DNA of 23,573 nucleotides, taken from assembly GCF_015709455.1 (NCBI RefSeq), contig NZ_JADNQW010000009.1, forward strand, positions 1 to 23,573, read 5' to 3'. The notes beneath the pieces were generated by a model, which was given only the letters and a program-made list of their open reading frames with translations, was not told the origin of the DNA and did not search any database. Positions 1 to 8,101 of the stretch are shown here, in pieces; position 1 is the stretch's first letter, and each line of letters starts with the position of its first letter. The stretch is from Methylosinus sp. H3A. Its GTDB lineage: Bacteria > Pseudomonadota > Alphaproteobacteria > Rhizobiales > Beijerinckiaceae. The position numbers and the translations under genes are program-made.

Positions 1-499
1 GATGCGGATCAGCATCACGCCGCCGTTGACCAGAAAGTTTCCAGCGAGAATCCGTCCGAGGACGTCTCCGCTGGGTTTGCGCTTGCCGCGGATGAATCGT
101 CGGCGCCCGATGAACGCTCCGTTCTCGTCGATCCGATCGTAGTCGCCGTAGACCGCGACGCAATCGTCATCGACGCCGGCAAGCAATTCGGACACCGCCC
201 GAGCGCAAGCGATCGTCGGCATCGAGGAAAACGACCCAGGATGCGGCGGCGTGCGAGCAGCCTCTCGACACCACTTCGTCGAGACCCGAGTTACGTGCGG
301 CGGAAACACCTTGCCGAGTATTCTCGATCAAAACGATGCGCGGATCGCTCATGGCGCGGACGATATCGACCGTACAGTCGGAGGAGCCGTCATCGACCAC
401 GACGATCAGCCCGACCTCGGCTTGGACACAGGCGCTCTCGACCGCTTCTGCGATGAAGCGCGCGCCGTTCTTGACTGGAATGACTACGCTGACGCTCAT
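1..499 (-). CDS. Family 2 glycosyltransferase, partial and frameshifted
   Basis: This is a cytoplasmic or membrane-associated GT-A fold glycosyltransferase that would transfer a sugar from a nucleotide-sugar donor during polysaccharide repeat-unit assembly. The ATG at 497-499 is preceded by an AAGGTGA-type ribosome binding site. The protein opens with SVVIPVKNG, then VVVDDGSSD and VFLDADD, the classical donor and metal-binding acidic motifs of GT2. The frame breaks between about 188 and 205, soon after DADD. In the neighbouring frame the protein continues ELLAGVDDDCVAVYGDYDRI and then through an NGGVMLIR stretch to the window edge, so the C-terminal part is missing. A one-base indel explains the break. 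It diverges from the GH10 gene across a 238-bp gap. The family is confident; the sugar specificity is unknown. Confidence 0.85.
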
Positions 500-737
500 T
501 CACATCACCTTCCGAACTCGATCCAGCTGAAACACGAACCGTATCAAAAAAAGAACCTCTTCGACCGGATGCCGATCGAAAACAGCAAAGACTAGGCCAA
601 TTTTGGCGTGGTGCTGGCGTCTGAGTTGGACGAAGGGCGCTTTGGCGCGGTCTTCTCCGTTCGGCTTCTGCTGGATCGAATTTTTGCTGCAATGGTCATC
701 CGAAGCCACGTTTTTCTCAAAGAGAGATTTCTTCTTC

Positions 738-1814
738 ATGAAGTGGAACAGGCGCGACGTCCTGACCTCCAGCCTCGGCGCCGCATTGGCGATGACGCCC
801 GCAGCCGCGAGTGCGGCGACATCCTCGTCATGGAAAGCGCAGCGGCGGGTGCCATATGGTGCGGCGCTCGGACTGGCCGATCTCAAGTCCGATCCGCGCT
901 TAGGGGTGGCTCTCGCAGAGCAATGCAGCTTGATCGTGCCCGTCGACGAGTTGAAATGGAGCAGGTTGCGGCCAAACGCTTCGACCTTTGCTTTTGATGG
1001 AGCCGATTCGCTGCTGTCGTTCGCGCAGCGAAACGGGCTTTCCATGCGCGGCCACACGCTTGTCTGGTATGCTTCGATGCCGGAGTGGACGAAGACGATC
1101 GATACGCCGGCGAAAGCGGAGCGCGCGCTCGTCGAGCATATCGAAACGGTCGTTTCCCGTTACCGTGGGCGCATTCGTTCGTGGGACGTGGTGAACGAAG
1201 CGATTCCGGACGTCGCGCGCCGTCCGACGGATCGTCGCCCGTCACTCTGGCTCGATCTGCTCGGCGATCGTCACTTTGCGCTTGCGTTTCGGACTGCGGC
1301 GGCTGCCGATCCGCAGGCGCAGCTGGTGCTCAACGAATATGACGTTGAATTCGGCGACGAGCATTTTCCGGCGAAGCGGGCGGCGTTCCGGAATCTCGTC
1401 TTCCGTCTCTTGGACGCCGGCGCGCCGCTCCATGCAGTGGGCCTGCAATGCCACCTGCGCGGTGCGAAGGCGATCGATCGCGATGGTCTTGGGCGCTTCG
1501 TCGGCGAGCTCCATGCAGCGGGAGTAAAGGTGCTGATCACGGAGCTCGATGTGGTCGACAAGGAGCTGCCGCCGTCACCGCTCGAACGTGACCAGATCAT
1601 CGCCCGCCAAGTCGGCGATCTTCTTTCCACGGTAACCACGGCCGGCCCGCTCGACGCCCTGCTCACCTGGGGCATTTCGGATCGCTATAGCTGGATTCCA
1701 TATATGTTCCCGCGCCGCGACGGTCTGCCGAACCGGCCGCTCCCGCTCGATCGCGACTTCGGCCGCAAGCCGTTCATGCAGATGATCGACCGCTTCACCG
1801 GCAGAACGGCGTAG
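738..1814 (+). CDS. GH10 endo-1,4-beta-xylanase-like glycoside hydrolase, Tat signal
   Basis: This is a 358-residue retaining endo-glycosidase of family GH10, predicted to act in the periplasm or outside the cell on a beta-1,4-linked polysaccharide. The ATG at 738 is chosen over the upstream in-frame start at 603 because it has an AAAGAGAG site in front and begins with a twin-arginine signal (NRRDVLTSS, then an Ala-rich hydrophobic stretch to about residue 27). The acid/base glutamate is E154 in WDVVNEA and the nucleophile is E269 in ITELDV. H106 in HTLVW, N199/E200 in LNEYD and W311 in the C-terminal WGISD complete the family's active-site signature. It is intact, unlike its glycosyltransferase neighbours. 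GH10 enzymes occur in EPS clusters, where they probably trim or release the polymer; its true substrate may be the cluster's own polysaccharide rather than plant xylan. Confidence 0.93.
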   Translation: MKWNRRDVLTSSLGAALAMTPAAASAATSSSWKAQRRVPYGAALGLADLKSDPRLGVALAEQCSLIVPVDELKWSRLRPNASTFAFDGADSLLSFAQRNGLSMRGHTLVWYASMPEWTKTIDTPAKAERALVEHIETVVSRYRGRIRSWDVVNEAIPDVARRPTDRRPSLWLDLLGDRHFALAFRTAAAADPQAQLVLNEYDVEFGDEHFPAKRAAFRNLVFRLLDAGAPLHAVGLQCHLRGAKAIDRDGLGRFVGELHAAGVKVLITELDVVDKELPPSPLERDQIIARQVGDLLSTVTTAGPLDALLTWGISDRYSWIPYMFPRRDGLPNRPLPLDRDFGRKPFMQMIDRFTGRTA

Positions 1815-1866
1815 CCGCGCGCGTGACGATCCGATCTGACGAAAATCATTCTTGAAAAGGTCTGTC

Positions 1867-2897
1867 ATGACTGTTCGATCAGCTCTGCAAATCAATATGC
1901 ATCCGCTCGATGCTCGCCATGTGGCGCACACGCTCGGACACGAGCTCGAGGTCTGGGGCCGTCAGGTCGAGCGCGTCACACTGACCATCGACACGAAGCG
2001 CAGTCTCACAGGCCGTTACCGTGGCGCGAGCTATGACGAGAATCGCAAGCAGCTTTTCGATCATATCGAGACATTCGCGGCGCGTTTTTCCAATCTCGAA
2101 ATCGTGGAGGTCGACTATTCTCCCGAGGCGCGCGAGGCCGTACGGCGGCGCTATTTTGATTCCAGCGCGGACGTCCCGGAAAAAGCTTATGATGGCGGGC
2201 CGCTACACGCCTATTTCTACGGCCTGCTCCGCGCGGACGCCGATTATATCCTGCATATGGACAGCGACATGCTGTTTGGTGGGGGAAGCCAGGCCTGGCT
2301 CGACGAAGCCATCGGCTGGTTCGAGCAGACGCCCCGATGCGCTATTCGCCAGTCCATTGCCCGGACGCCGACGGTCGACGGCGCGCTCGCCGATCTGCAT
2401 CGCTATTTCCCGGAAGCGACGCGCTGCCGAGACCGACGCGCCCTTGCCGCCGATTACCTCGGCCTATGGTTTCCATAGCGTGAGCACGCGCATTTTCGTT
2501 CTCGACCAGCGACGCTTCGATGCGCGCGTCGGCGCGCTCGAGATCGTGGCGGCCGAACGCGAAGCGTCGGCTTCGAGCGCGGATCTACCGCCAATCGCCA
2601 CTGTCCCTGCCGGTTTGAGGAGCTCTTTACCGCGGCCATGAGGCGCCACGGACTGCGCCGCATCGACTTTCTCGGATCGGGAAAGGGCATGTATTCACTG
2701 CATCCGCCCTATCGTTCAGAAACCTTCTATCGAGAGCTGCCGAACCTCATCGCCCGCATCGTCGCTGGCGATATTCCGGATGCTCAGAGGGGGATTACGA
2801 CGTCAATTCGAGCATGATCGATTGGAGCGACGCTCTCCGGGAGAAAACGAGAGCGCGGCGTCTCTATCGCGCGATCCGCGATCTGGTTCGCCCCTGA
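1867..2897 (+). CDS. Glycosyltransferase with DSD motif, frameshifted
   Basis: This is a predicted cytoplasmic glycosyltransferase of about 340 residues, once repaired, within the EPS block. The ATG at 1867 follows a GAAAAGG site. The N-terminal 150 residues read cleanly and carry HMDSDMLF at about residues 130-137, a DxD metal/nucleotide-sugar site. The frame then breaks near 2330 (C4 run), 2375, 2420, somewhere around 2500-2600, and in the G5 run at 2789-2793. Conserved-looking pieces lie in alternating frames: PDALFASPLPG, ITSAYGFHSVSTRIFVLD, FEELFTAAMRRHGLRRIDFLG, and DYDVNSSMIDWSDALREK ending at TGA 2895-2897. The last break is repaired by one extra G. The N-terminal fold is not classical GT2 and I do not recognise the exact family. 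The density of indels suggests sequence error more than decay, but a pseudogene is possible. Confidence 0.7.
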
Positions 2898-3162
2898 GGC
2901 CGCGGAGGAGTCGGTCGTGTCGTATCGGCACAGGCGAGGCCGTAACCGATCCGCTTTCGGCCGATCGCCGCTGATAGCGCGCGTTTTCCTCGATTCTGGT
3001 TTTGGCACGCCAGTTGCGCGGCTCGCGTAACCGAATACGAGATGTCTGCGGCTAGGATTCGTCGGCGTTTACGCGCGACTGACCGCCGGCTCGTCCGGCA
3101 GGAGCCCGGTTCACGCGACGAGGCGCTGGAAAAGCACATAATCTGGAGAGATCGAGCCGAAA

Positions 3163-4601
3163 ATGCTGTTTCGCCATACCTCGCACTATCTGACTGCGAG
3201 CGCCGTCTCGGGGATCTTCGGCTTTCTGAGCGCCGTCGCCTTCACGCGCCTGCTCGATCCCGCCGAATATGGCGTCTATGTGGTCGGCGTCAGCGTCGGC
3301 GGCTTCGTTTCCGCAGTGCTGTTCACTTGGGTGCGCTATTCGGCCATGCGCTTTCAGTCCGAGGGGGATGGCGTCGACGTCCGCGCGACCTCGTTGGCCG
3401 CGTATGGTCTCTCGGCGGCCGTGGCGCCCGTGGCGGTCGCCGGCGTTGCCTATTTTTCCGGGCTGTCCCCGGCGCGCGCGGCCTGCGCGCTGGTGTTTTC
3501 GCTGGGCCTCAGCCTGTTCGAGCTCGGCCAGGAATTATTGAAGTCGCGGCTGCAGACGAGAGCCTATGTCCTCTCCTCGATATTGCGTTCGGTCGCAGCC
3601 TTCGGGCTCTGCCTCGTCGTGGCCGGGGCTCGGCGGCGGCGGCGTTGGCCAGCTGGCGATGGCCGCCGCGGCCTATTTCGTGGCGATCGCCTATCGACGC
3701 CAGCGATCTGGACGCGGCCGATCGCGCCGATCGATCTCTCGAAGCTGAAGACCTTCCTTCGTCTGGGAGCTCCGATCACGATTTCCGGCTTCGTCTTCAC
3801 CTTCCACAGCTCGCTCGACCGGCTGTTCGTTGCATGGTCGCTAGGCGATAGCGCCGCGGGACTCTATGGCGCCTCGGCGGATCTCATCCGCCAGATCATC
3901 CTCATCCCCTCCAGCGCCGTCGCGGCGGCGGCCATCCCTCTCGCGGTGCGCGCGCTCTCCGAGGGAGACGAGGGCGCCGCGCGTCTTCACCTCGAGGAAT
4001 CCGGGGAACTTCTGCTCGCTATCTTGCTGCCCGTGTCGATAGGCGCGGCGTTGACAAGCCTCATCTCGCTTCGTTTCTACTCGGGCCGGCCTTTCGCGAG
4101 ACTGCCGCGACGATCATGCCGATCCTGGCCTTCGCCTGGCTGTTCTCGTCGATCTCGAATTCGTACGTCCACATCAGCTTTCACCTCGCCAAGCGTCCGG
4201 AGCTGACGATCGCTCACGGGGCGGCGACGCTCGCGGTCAACATCTGCGCCCTTTGGCCGCTGACCGTGGTCTTCGGACTGCCCGGCGCGGCGATTTCTCT
4301 CGTGCTGGCGGAGGGCGTCGGATTATTCGTCGCCTTTGCGATGACGCGCTATGCGCATCCGATGCCGTTGCTCGTCGGCCCGCTGCTGCGGGTCATCTCC
4401 GCCAGTGCAATCATGACGCTAGCGGTGCTCGCGGTCGAGACATTGCTACCCGGTCGAAGCGGCGTGTCTTTCACTGTGCTGGCAGCGAGCGGGGCCATCG
4501 CCTATGGCATTGCCGCTCTGTGGCTCGACATAGCCGGAGCTAGGTCGCTCGCCCTGGGCGCGCTGAGCGGACAGCGCCTCAATCTGCTGCGGGCGAGATA
4601 G
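3163..4601 (+). CDS. Wzx-like polysaccharide flippase (MOP superfamily), frameshifted
   Basis: This is an integral inner-membrane transporter of the Polysacc_synt/MATE-like MOP superfamily that would flip lipid-linked repeat units for EPS assembly. A GGAGAG site at 3145-3150 precedes the ATG at 3163. The reconstructed protein is about 478 residues and mostly hydrophobic helices. The N-terminus LTASAVSGIFGFLSAVAFTR followed by LDPAEYGVYVV is typical of the family. The frame breaks near 3620 (GGGG, after LVVAG, continuing as GLGGGGVGQLAMAAAAYFVA), returns near 3700 (IAPIDLSKLKTFLRLGAPI), and shifts again near 4080 to GPAFRETAATIMPILAFAWL and on to the TAG at 4599-4601. All pieces are full-strength flippase sequence in collinear order, which argues for indel errors. 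It follows the glycosyltransferase by 265 bp with no gene between. Confidence 0.85.
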
Positions 4602-4744
4602 GCGGCACGAGCACCGATCCCCGCATAGGCGCTAAAATAAGCGAGCCATTTTCTGATATAGCTACGTCTTTGAGGCGGCCACGGAAATGTCGCGGCTGCG
4701 TTGGTGTGAAACGGCTGATTTTACGCGCGATTAAAATCGGCCGA

Positions 4745-4840
4745 TCAATCGGGCCCACGCTCCGCCCCCTTTGCGGAACATGGCAAAAGAAGATCGATCG
4801 GTTCGCCGTTGGCGCCGAGCCAACGCGCATCTCCAACCAT
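4745..4840 (-). CDS. Possible 31-residue small ORF with strong ribosome binding site
   Basis: An ATG at 4838-4840 on the minus strand is immediately preceded by AAAGGAGAA, one of the best Shine-Dalgarno matches in the window although closely spaced. It opens a 31-codon frame starting MVGDARWLGANG and ending in TGA at 4745-4747. It lies 37 bp downstream of the acyltransferase stop on the same strand. I recognise no family and see no signal or membrane segment. It may be chance, and the larger frame containing it (to 4939) overlaps the acyltransferase. Confidence 0.2.
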   Translation of the reverse strand: MVGDARWLGANGEPIDLLLPCSAKGAERGPD

Positions 4841-4855
4841 TTCTCCTTTGTTAAC

Positions 4856-4872
4856 CGGGGCGCCGCGCCCCG
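4856..4872 (-). terminator. GC hairpin just after the acyltransferase stop
   Basis: CGGGGCG and CGCCCCG form a perfect 7-bp stem around a CCG loop, five bases beyond the stop of the leftward acyltransferase. There is no following T tract on either strand, so this may be a weak terminator or mRNA 3' end stabiliser. It lies between the convergent flippase and acyltransferase genes. Confidence 0.35.
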
Positions 4873-4877
4873 ACAAA

Positions 4878-6017
4878 TTATGCCCCGCTCGCGCTGTTTG
4901 CACCAGAGTCGCGCAACCATCTTCGGACAGGCGCGTCATAGATTTTGTCGAGCAGCCAACAAGCCGCGATCAGAACGACGATGACGACGCAACCCGAATA
5001 GGGAGCCTTGGCGACGATGATATTTCCAAATCGAACGCTGATCGCCGCCGCGAGCCCCAGCACCGGCAGATGCAGGACATAGACCGCGTAGGAGGCTTCT
5101 CCCAGAACCAACGAAAGCTTTCTCCACGGTCCCCGCAGATCCACGCGCATAGACGCCCATACGATCGCCGGAAAGGCGAACAGGACCATGATCGCGTCAA
5201 TTGCGCCGATCAACGAGACGGGCGACTCCAGAAAGAGAATGAGCGCGACAAAGCCAGTTACGGCGAGAAAGCCGAACTGATTGGCTGAGGACGGCAAGTC
5301 GGTCGAAGCGGCGTGCGTGTCTCTGTTCAACCTGAAGATAGCGACTCCGCAGAAAAATCCGAATGTCGCGCGCGCGAAGCCCACAATGAAATCGGCAGTC
5401 GATCCGTGAGGCCCATAATCGACGCTCCCGAAATAGAGGGAAGCGAGCGCCAAGATCGCGCCGGACGCCAGAATCACGGCGAACAGTATTTCCATTCTTT
5501 GGAGGCGTTCCCAAAGCAGCGCATAGCCGAAATTCACGACAAGCTCGAAAAGCAGCGACCAGATGGCGGCATTGAGCGGAAACAACGAGCCACTGGTCGC
5601 GGCGTTCGGAGAAGGAATGAAAGCTAGCGACAAGACGGCGGACGTCGCTACGCTCTGCAAATCGTGAAATCCGCTCTTGTTGTTTCCGAAATAGCTGGCG
5701 ACTGCGCCCGACGCCGCAAGCAGAATTGCGACGATATAGAGCGGATAGAATCGGATCAGCCGAATTTTTACGAATTTGAATGCACTCAATCCTCTGACGA
5801 AAGGCCCAGCGTATGCGCTTTCTATGACGGCGCCGCTTATGACGAAGAACAAATCAACGGCCAGATAGCCGTGCGCCGCGAAATAGGGCTGGAAAAAATC
5901 CTTGAAATGCATCGTGACGATCGAAACAGCGGCGACGCCGCGCAACGCGTCGAGAGCGTGAAACTTCTCTTTTCCCTCGGCGACTCCCGAGGTTACGCCT
6001 AATGCTTTGTCGAACAT
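4878..6017 (-). CDS. Acyltransferase 3 family (OafA/ExoZ-like) membrane protein
   Basis: This is an intact 379-residue integral membrane O-acyltransferase predicted to add acetyl or succinyl groups to polysaccharide sugars. The N-terminus carries the family signature: HALDALRGVAAVSIVTMHF around residue 20, with the RG and the H of the catalytic region, then YLAVDLFFVISGAVI at about 51-65 and RLIRFYPLYIV at about 87-97. Roughly ten hydrophobic helices follow. The C-terminus has GEASYAVYVLHLPVL, typical of the last helices. It starts at ATG 6015-6017; the site in front (AAGATCGG) is weak. It is transcribed toward the flippase. It is one of two such proteins in the window, the other lying at 16367, and unlike that one it has no frame breaks. 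Confidence 0.92.
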   Translation of the reverse strand: MFDKALGVTSGVAEGKEKFHALDALRGVAAVSIVTMHFKDFFQPYFAAHGYLAVDLFFVISGAVIESAYAGPFVRGLSAFKFVKIRLIRFYPLYIVAILLAASGAVASYFGNNKSGFHDLQSVATSAVLSLAFIPSPNAATSGSLFPLNAAIWSLLFELVVNFGYALLWERLQRMEILFAVILASGAILALASLYFGSVDYGPHGSTADFIVGFARATFGFFCGVAIFRLNRDTHAASTDLPSSANQFGFLAVTGFVALILFLESPVSLIGAIDAIMVLFAFPAIVWASMRVDLRGPWRKLSLVLGEASYAVYVLHLPVLGLAAAISVRFGNIIVAKAPYSGCVVIVVLIAACWLLDKIYDAPVRRWLRDSGANSASGA

Positions 6018-6360
6018 TTCGTACCGATCTTAAAAACAACTCGTCAGTCGAGTCCAAGATAGCCGACGCGGCGAATTTTGAGAAGCGCTCGACCGCCGGA
6101 CGGTAAATCCTGGCTAATTCTCCTTGTGAGGCGCGCGACCAGAAGCGAGTGCCATAACGAACGTCACTTCCGCGACCGCTACGCCAAGCCATCCGAGGAA
6201 ACAAACAGCGATACACCGCCTTCCCCCGCACACCCTAATGATTAAAGACTTTATTGCAGAAGTTAAGACTTTTGCAACACGCGCCGCGCCCTTGCTTTTC
6301 AAGGGCTTCCGATGTGCAAAAGTTTGTTGCAAAAGTTGAGCGCTTCCCTACCCTGTCCGC
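6018..6360. other. Intergenic region between acyltransferase and resolvase
   Basis: This 343-bp divergent gap has no gene that I can support. Its right half is AT-rich compared with the surroundings and holds the repeats described at 6268-6336. On the minus strand TTGGAC, 17 bases, then TTTAAG lies about 20 bases ahead of the acyltransferase ATG and could be a weak sigma-70-type promoter. A 72-codon minus-strand frame (6114-6332) has one hydrophobic stretch but no good start. Confidence 0.4.
6268..6336. repeat. Candidate resolvase recombination/operator site
   Basis: ACTTTTGCAACA at 6268-6279 and TGTTGCAAAAGT at 6325-6336 are perfect 12-bp inverted repeats. A third imperfect copy, TGTGCAAAAGT, sits at 6313-6323. 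Between them GCCCTTG-CTTTT-CAAGGGC (6288-6306) forms a perfect 7-bp hairpin. The array ends 24 bp before the resolvase ATG. Serine resolvases bind several ~12-bp inverted sites in a res region next to their own gene, so this is a plausible res site and autoregulatory operator. That function is inferred from position and symmetry. Confidence 0.45.
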
Positions 6361-6906
6361 ATGACGATTTTCGGATATGCCCGCGTCTCGACGGACGGCC
6401 AGAGCGTTGACGCTCAGGTGCGGCAGCTCCGCGCCGCTGGTGCGGAAAAGATTTTCAAGGAGACGGCCAGCGGCGCGAAGACCGACCGTGCCCAGTTGCG
6501 CCGCGCCATCGCCTCGCTCGGCAACGGCGACGTGTTGCTTGTGACACGTCTCGACCGGCTGGCGCGATCGACGCGCGACCTACTCAACACGCTCGACACC
6601 GTGGCGATGGCCGGAGCCGGATTCCGCTCGCTCGCCGACGCATGGGCCGACACCACGACCCCGCACGGCAGATTGATGTTGACCGTTCTCGGAGGGCTTG
6701 CTGAATTCGAGCGCGAGTTGATCCGCGCGCGCACCGGCGAGGGCCGCAGCCGCGCGAAGGCGCGAGGCGTTCACATGGGCCGCCCCCCTGCCCTTACCCG
6801 CCATCAGCGCGAGGAAGCGCTTGCGGCGCTCGCGGAAGGCAGCGCGACGCAAGCCGATCTCGCGCGGCGGTTCAATGTCTCGCGCAGCACGATTTCGAGG
6901 CTTTAG
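6361..6906 (+). CDS. Serine recombinase (resolvase/invertase family)
   Basis: This is a 181-residue small serine recombinase of the Tn3 resolvase/DNA invertase group. It would cut and rejoin DNA at a res site, resolving plasmid multimers or transposon cointegrates. The nucleophile is S10 in GYARVSTDGQ. The conserved LLVTRLDRLARSTRDLL (about residues 60-76) carries the catalytic arginines, and LAEFERELIRARTGEG leads into the long E-helix. The C-terminus (TQADLARRFNVSRSTISRL) is the HTH_7 DNA-binding domain. It is intact and of normal length. The ATG at 6361 has no clear ribosome binding site. It lies at the border between the EPS block and the cargo operon, and it converges on the SRPBCC-PNPOx gene with a 40-bp gap. 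Confidence 0.94.
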   Translation: MTIFGYARVSTDGQSVDAQVRQLRAAGAEKIFKETASGAKTDRAQLRRAIASLGNGDVLLVTRLDRLARSTRDLLNTLDTVAMAGAGFRSLADAWADTTTPHGRLMLTVLGGLAEFERELIRARTGEGRSRAKARGVHMGRPPALTRHQREEALAALAEGSATQADLARRFNVSRSTISRL

Positions 6907-6946
6907 CCGTTCGCGGTCTTGAAGGCTATTGAGACGAAGCGGGCTC

Positions 6947-8101
6947 TCAGCTCTCCCCGCGCTTCAGGCGCGCGAGATACTCCTCGCGCGTCATGGACCT
7001 TGATCCGGCCTCTTCGCGCCGAACCCGATCCCGGCCGGGGAGGGCGTCACGGATGACGTCCAGATTCTTCCAGGGCGCCATCTCGTCCCCGCGTGGCTCG
7101 CCCGGCACGAAGGGGGATGTTTCCGCGCGCTGATAGCGATGCACATAGCGCGAGCAGTTCACGAAGGCCTCATAGACCTTCACTACCAGCAGAAGCTCCG
7201 CGCCGGGAAAGGCTGCAAGCTCCGCCTCGTCGCGCACGAGGCGCGCGGCGCCGTGGATGCGCAGCCGGTGCGGCTGCTCGAAATCGATGAACAGCAGTCC
7301 GACCTTCGCATTGGCGGCGACATTGCCCGCGGAGAGATACATGCCGTTGCCGTTATAGCTCGGCAAGACGAGGGTCTGGTCGTCGAGCGCCCGCACGAAG
7401 CCCGGCGCCCCGCCCTTGTAGGAACAGGTGGGAAAGCCGCGATGGTCGACGGTGGTGAGGAACACCATGTCCCGCCCGGCGATGAAGGCCTTGTGCTCGT
7501 TCGTCAGCGTGCTCGTCACCATCATCTTGCGCAGGGCGTTGGCCAGCGGCCGGCTGTCGAAGGCGTCCTGCAGCAAGCGGTGCGACTCGCCATAGAGCTC
7601 GGCGATCGCCCCGAGCGACGGGCGAAAGGCGGGCTCGTCCGGCGGCGGAACGAGCGACCAGACGAGCCGGTCGAGGCAGATCGTCCACAATATGCGGTGC
7701 GTCGCAGCCGCTTCCTCCCCCTGGAGCTCGCCGTGGGTGAGCGTCAGCTCGCAAGCGTCGGCGCCCAGTGGGCGCAGATCGACGTCGACCCGCGTCGGCG
7801 GCCCGCATAGGCCGGCTGCGGCGCCCTCATATTCCCAGCTCAAGGCGATCCGCCGTTCCGCCGCGACTTCGATGTAACGGCCGCAGAGGCAATAGCGCGT
7901 TCCATCCGGATCGAGGCCCTCCAGCCGGTAGGCGCCGCCCGGACTCGGGTCGATGACCGCGTCCCGCAGCGCTCCGGCTCCCGGAATCAGCCAGCGGACC
8001 AGCCATTTCGGGTCCGTCCAGGCGGTGAATATCTGTCCTGCCGGCGCATTGATGCGGCGGACCAGGACGAGCGAGACCGGACGACCCGCGGGGCCGGTCA
8101 T
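6947..8101 (-). CDS. SRPBCC (AHSA1-like) / PNPOx-like FMN-binding fusion protein
   Basis: This 384-residue soluble protein joins two domains normally found separately. Residues about 10-150 are an SRPBCC/AHSA1 domain (VRRINAPAGQIFTAWTDPK at the N-terminus, CLDRLVWSL at the end), a hydrophobic-ligand-binding helix-grip fold. Residues about 175-345 are a pyridoxamine-5'-phosphate-oxidase-like split-barrel domain (DMVFLTTVDHRGFPTCSYKG, YNGNGMYLSAGN, VGLLFIDFEQPHRLRIHG), which usually binds FMN or related cofactors. The ATG at 8099-8101 overlaps the transporter stop as ATGA, so translation is probably coupled. An open frame continues upstream to 8686, but that part overlaps the transporter gene and is low-complexity Arg-rich, so it is rejected. 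The frame is clean across the junction. Its substrate is unknown; a detoxification or redox role together with the transporter is inference. Confidence 0.88.
   Translation of the reverse strand: MTGPAGRPVSLVLVRRINAPAGQIFTAWTDPKWLVRWLIPGAGALRDAVIDPSPGGAYRLEGLDPDGTRYCLCGRYIEVAAERRIALSWEYEGAAAGLCGPPTRVDVDLRPLGADACELTLTHGELQGEEAAATHRILWTICLDRLVWSLVPPPDEPAFRPSLGAIAELYGESHRLLQDAFDSRPLANALRKMMVTSTLTNEHKAFIAGRDMVFLTTVDHRGFPTCSYKGGAPGFVRALDDQTLVLPSYNGNGMYLSAGNVAANAKVGLLFIDFEQPHRLRIHGAARLVRDEAELAAFPGAELLLVVKVYEAFVNCSRYVHRYQRAETSPFVPGEPRGDEMAPWKNLDVIRDALPGRDRVRREEAGSRSMTREEYLARLKRGES

Noticed and set aside
500..1057. Minus-strand open frame overlapping the GH10 start
   Set aside because: It is a shadow of the GH10 gene with no family features.
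3042..3851. Arg-rich plus-strand frame over the flippase
   Set aside because: Its composition is typical of an out-of-frame reading of a membrane protein gene; only its last few codons touch a frame used after an indel.
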